From: Cyanobium sp. FACHB-13342
Lineage (GTDB): Bacteria; Cyanobacteriota; Cyanobacteriia; PCC-6307; Cyanobiaceae
Length of the DNA: 64,000 nucleotides
NCBI RefSeq assembly: GCF_014697415.1
Contig: NZ_JACJRT010000011.1
Location: forward strand, 62,001-126,000
Direction: 5' to 3'
The notes beneath the pieces were generated by a model. It was not told where the DNA came from and made no database searches. It saw nothing but the letters and a program-made list of their open reading frames with translations. A program made the translations under genes and the position numbers. How positions within the stretch are numbered: the stretch's first letter is position 1; the number at the start of each line of letters is the position of its first letter. Below are positions 62,935 through 64,000 of this stretch, one piece after another.

Positions 62935-64000
62935 GGAACGGACCCCCCACAAAAGCCTGAATCACGGCAATCTCCTGATCCAGCATCTGCCGCGTCAACC
63001 CCGGATAGGTGCCCAAAAACAACGTGCTGCCCATAATCTCATCAGAGCCACTCATCTCGCCAACCACCCGCAGCGCCGCCGGCCTGTCCTGACGCAGCTG
63101 CACAAAAGCCGGTTGACGCAGCAGGTTGCCACCGAACAACATGCGATTGCCGACCTGGTGGCGATCCAGCTCCTGTGCCAGCTCCGTCCGGCTGAAGGGA
63201 GCCCCACCTTTGACCGCGATCTTGAAGCCAAACCAGGAACAATCCGTGCGGCAACCGCTCTCGTCCCAGCTGAAGCCCCTCTTCGCATCCCAGCCTGTGG
63301 CATGGGTGGGCAGGGCAAACTCCAACACAGCCTCGTGACTTGCCAAGCCGCGGCGCAGGATCTCCCAGTTCTGCTTGCGGGCCTCGATGAACTCAGGCAA
63401 TCGCCGCAGCTGCACCCGGCCGATGGCCGCCTGTGGATCGAGCGGCTTGAGGTTGAAGCCCAAGTGGCTGTAGGTGTACTTGTGGTCGTACCCCTCCGGC
63501 AGCTCTCCCAGCTGCCAGCCAAAGCGCTTGTTGCAGGTGTTGTCGATGCCACTGGGGCACCAGCAGTCGCGGCCCCAGTCGCGGAAGCTCTCGGCGATCA
63601 CCTTGAGCTTCTGGTCGCGCACGATGTTCACCGCACCACCCTCGCCCATGGTGAGGTGATGGGGCGGGTAGAAGCTCTGGGTGCTGATGTCACCCCAGGT
63701 GCCGGTCCAGCGGATCACCCGATCAGGGCCCTCATCCAGGCCAGGGCTGTTTTCGCTGAAGCCCAGGCTCTCGGCCAGCTCCCGTGGCATCGAGTAGCTG
63801 CAGCCCAGAGCATCGCAGTTGTCCTCCACCAACCAGAGGTCGTACTTCTGGCAGAAGGCCAGGGTGGCCGCCAGATCGAAGGGATTGCCCAGGGCGTGGG
63901 CCATCATCACGGCCTTGGTTTTGCCCGCGCTGTAGGCCGCTTCCAGCTGATCGCAGCGGGCGTTGCCCGTGATCGGATCGGCATCGATGAACACCGGCAC
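62927..64000 (-). CDS. rfbH: CDP-4-keto-6-deoxyglucose-3-dehydrase (RfbH/E1 type), C-terminal part
   Basis: This PMP- and [2Fe-2S]-dependent enzyme removes the 3-hydroxyl of CDP-4-keto-6-deoxyglucose, making 3,6-dideoxyhexoses. The visible 357 residues contain LVEDNCDALGCSY and STQSFYPPHHLTMGEGGAV, where His replaces the usual PLP Lys as in E1. DWGRDCWCPSGIDNTCNKRF carries the iron-sulfur Cys residues, and YDHKYTYSHLGFNLKPLD completes the signature. The gene continues past the window edge. Its GC is backbone-like, unlike the genes after it. Confidence 0.93.
   Translation of the reverse strand: MPVFIDADPITGNARCDQLEAAYSAGKTKAVMMAHALGNPFDLAATLAFCQKYDLWLVEDNCDALGCSYSMPRELAESLGFSENSPGLDEGPDRVIRWTGTWGDISTQSFYPPHHLTMGEGGAVNIVRDQKLKVIAESFRDWGRDCWCPSGIDNTCNKRFGWQLGELPEGYDHKYTYSHLGFNLKPLDPQAAIGRVQLRRLPEFIEARKQNWEILRRGLASHEAVLEFALPTHATGWDAKRGFSWDESGCRTDCSWFGFKIAVKGGAPFSRTELAQELDRHQVGNRMLFGGNLLRQPAFVQLRQDRPAALRVVGEMSGSDEIMGSTLFLGTYPGLTRQMLDQEIAVIQAFVGGPFHG

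Overview
The window looks like a picocyanobacterial chromosome of the Synechococcus/Cyanobium type. Its backbone is very GC-rich and its genes are tightly packed. Lineage markers include ferredoxin-NADP reductase with an N-terminal CpcD phycobilisome-linker domain (petH), the SasA clock-output kinase with its KaiB-like domain, a BciB/Slr1923-type 8-vinyl reductase, a CpcS/CpeS-like bilin lyase, the zwf-opcA pair, a group 2 sigma factor and a multi-helix ABC1 kinase. No lineage call below that level can be made from sequence reading alone.

Layout. (1) 1-4 kb holds a partial alpha/beta hydrolase, a DUF2993 protein, cdsA, cbiT and an Orn/Lys/Arg decarboxylase-like PLP enzyme. (2) 4-12.4 kb is the most unusual stretch. 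It carries two paralogous divergent gene pairs, each made of a pentameric ligand-gated ion channel (pLGIC)-like protein and an orphan Leu/Ile/Val-type periplasmic binding protein, placed either side of an ABC1/UbiB kinase gene. Three more small membrane proteins follow: one unidentified, one UPF0114/YqhA-like and one with a pore-like C-terminus. A 42-nt imperfect direct repeat brackets the first pair and one copy overlaps the kinase start, which suggests a duplicated cassette inserted between the decarboxylase and kinase genes. (3) 12.4-45 kb is a core housekeeping block: sigma factor, pseudouridine synthase, RodZ-like protein, malQ, bciB, LCP protein, prs, GHL10 hydrolase, pepN, CpcS-like lyase, sasA, tRNA-Glu, petH, zwf, opcA, cobB, acylphosphatase, histidine phosphatase, GAP-family protein, RecD-like helicase, PAP2-like protein, crtE, a TM-helix (MscS-related) channel protein, folD, a PgpH-like HD phosphodiesterase, a J-domain protein and a PGM1-like ATP-grasp ligase. 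Three copies of a long palindromic intergenic element lie at 34.9, 39.7 and 45.0 kb.

(4) 45-50.4 kb is a scrap-yard of toxin-antitoxin modules (two PIN/VapC-type pairs on the minus strand, one Phd-PIN pair on the plus strand, an HI0074/HI0073-like HEPN-MNT pair and a second MNT fused to a HEPN remnant). It also contains short duplicated fragments and an internally deleted relic of a zinc-ribbon gene. (5) 50.6-62.9 kb is an AT-rich, single-strand (minus) surface-polysaccharide cluster: GT2, GT11 and GT17 glycosyltransferases, a Wzy-like polymerase, a Wzx flippase, a DUF5672 protein and a two-domain unknown. An IS4-like transposase fragment interrupts it. (6) From 61.5 kb to the window edge, a reductase, an RfbC-type epimerase and an RfbH-type [2Fe-2S]/PMP 3-dehydrase look like the end of a CDP-3,6-dideoxyhexose pathway. 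GC rises again within rfbH.

How they work together. The carbon genes (zwf, opcA, malQ) serve dark carbohydrate breakdown. petH, bciB, crtE, the CpcS-like lyase and tRNA-Glu feed photosynthesis and pigment synthesis, and cbiT and cobB feed cobamide synthesis. The polysaccharide island builds, flips and polymerises a surface glycan that probably carries deoxy sugars. The pLGIC-binding protein pairs are proposed to act as a two-part ligand-sensing channel.
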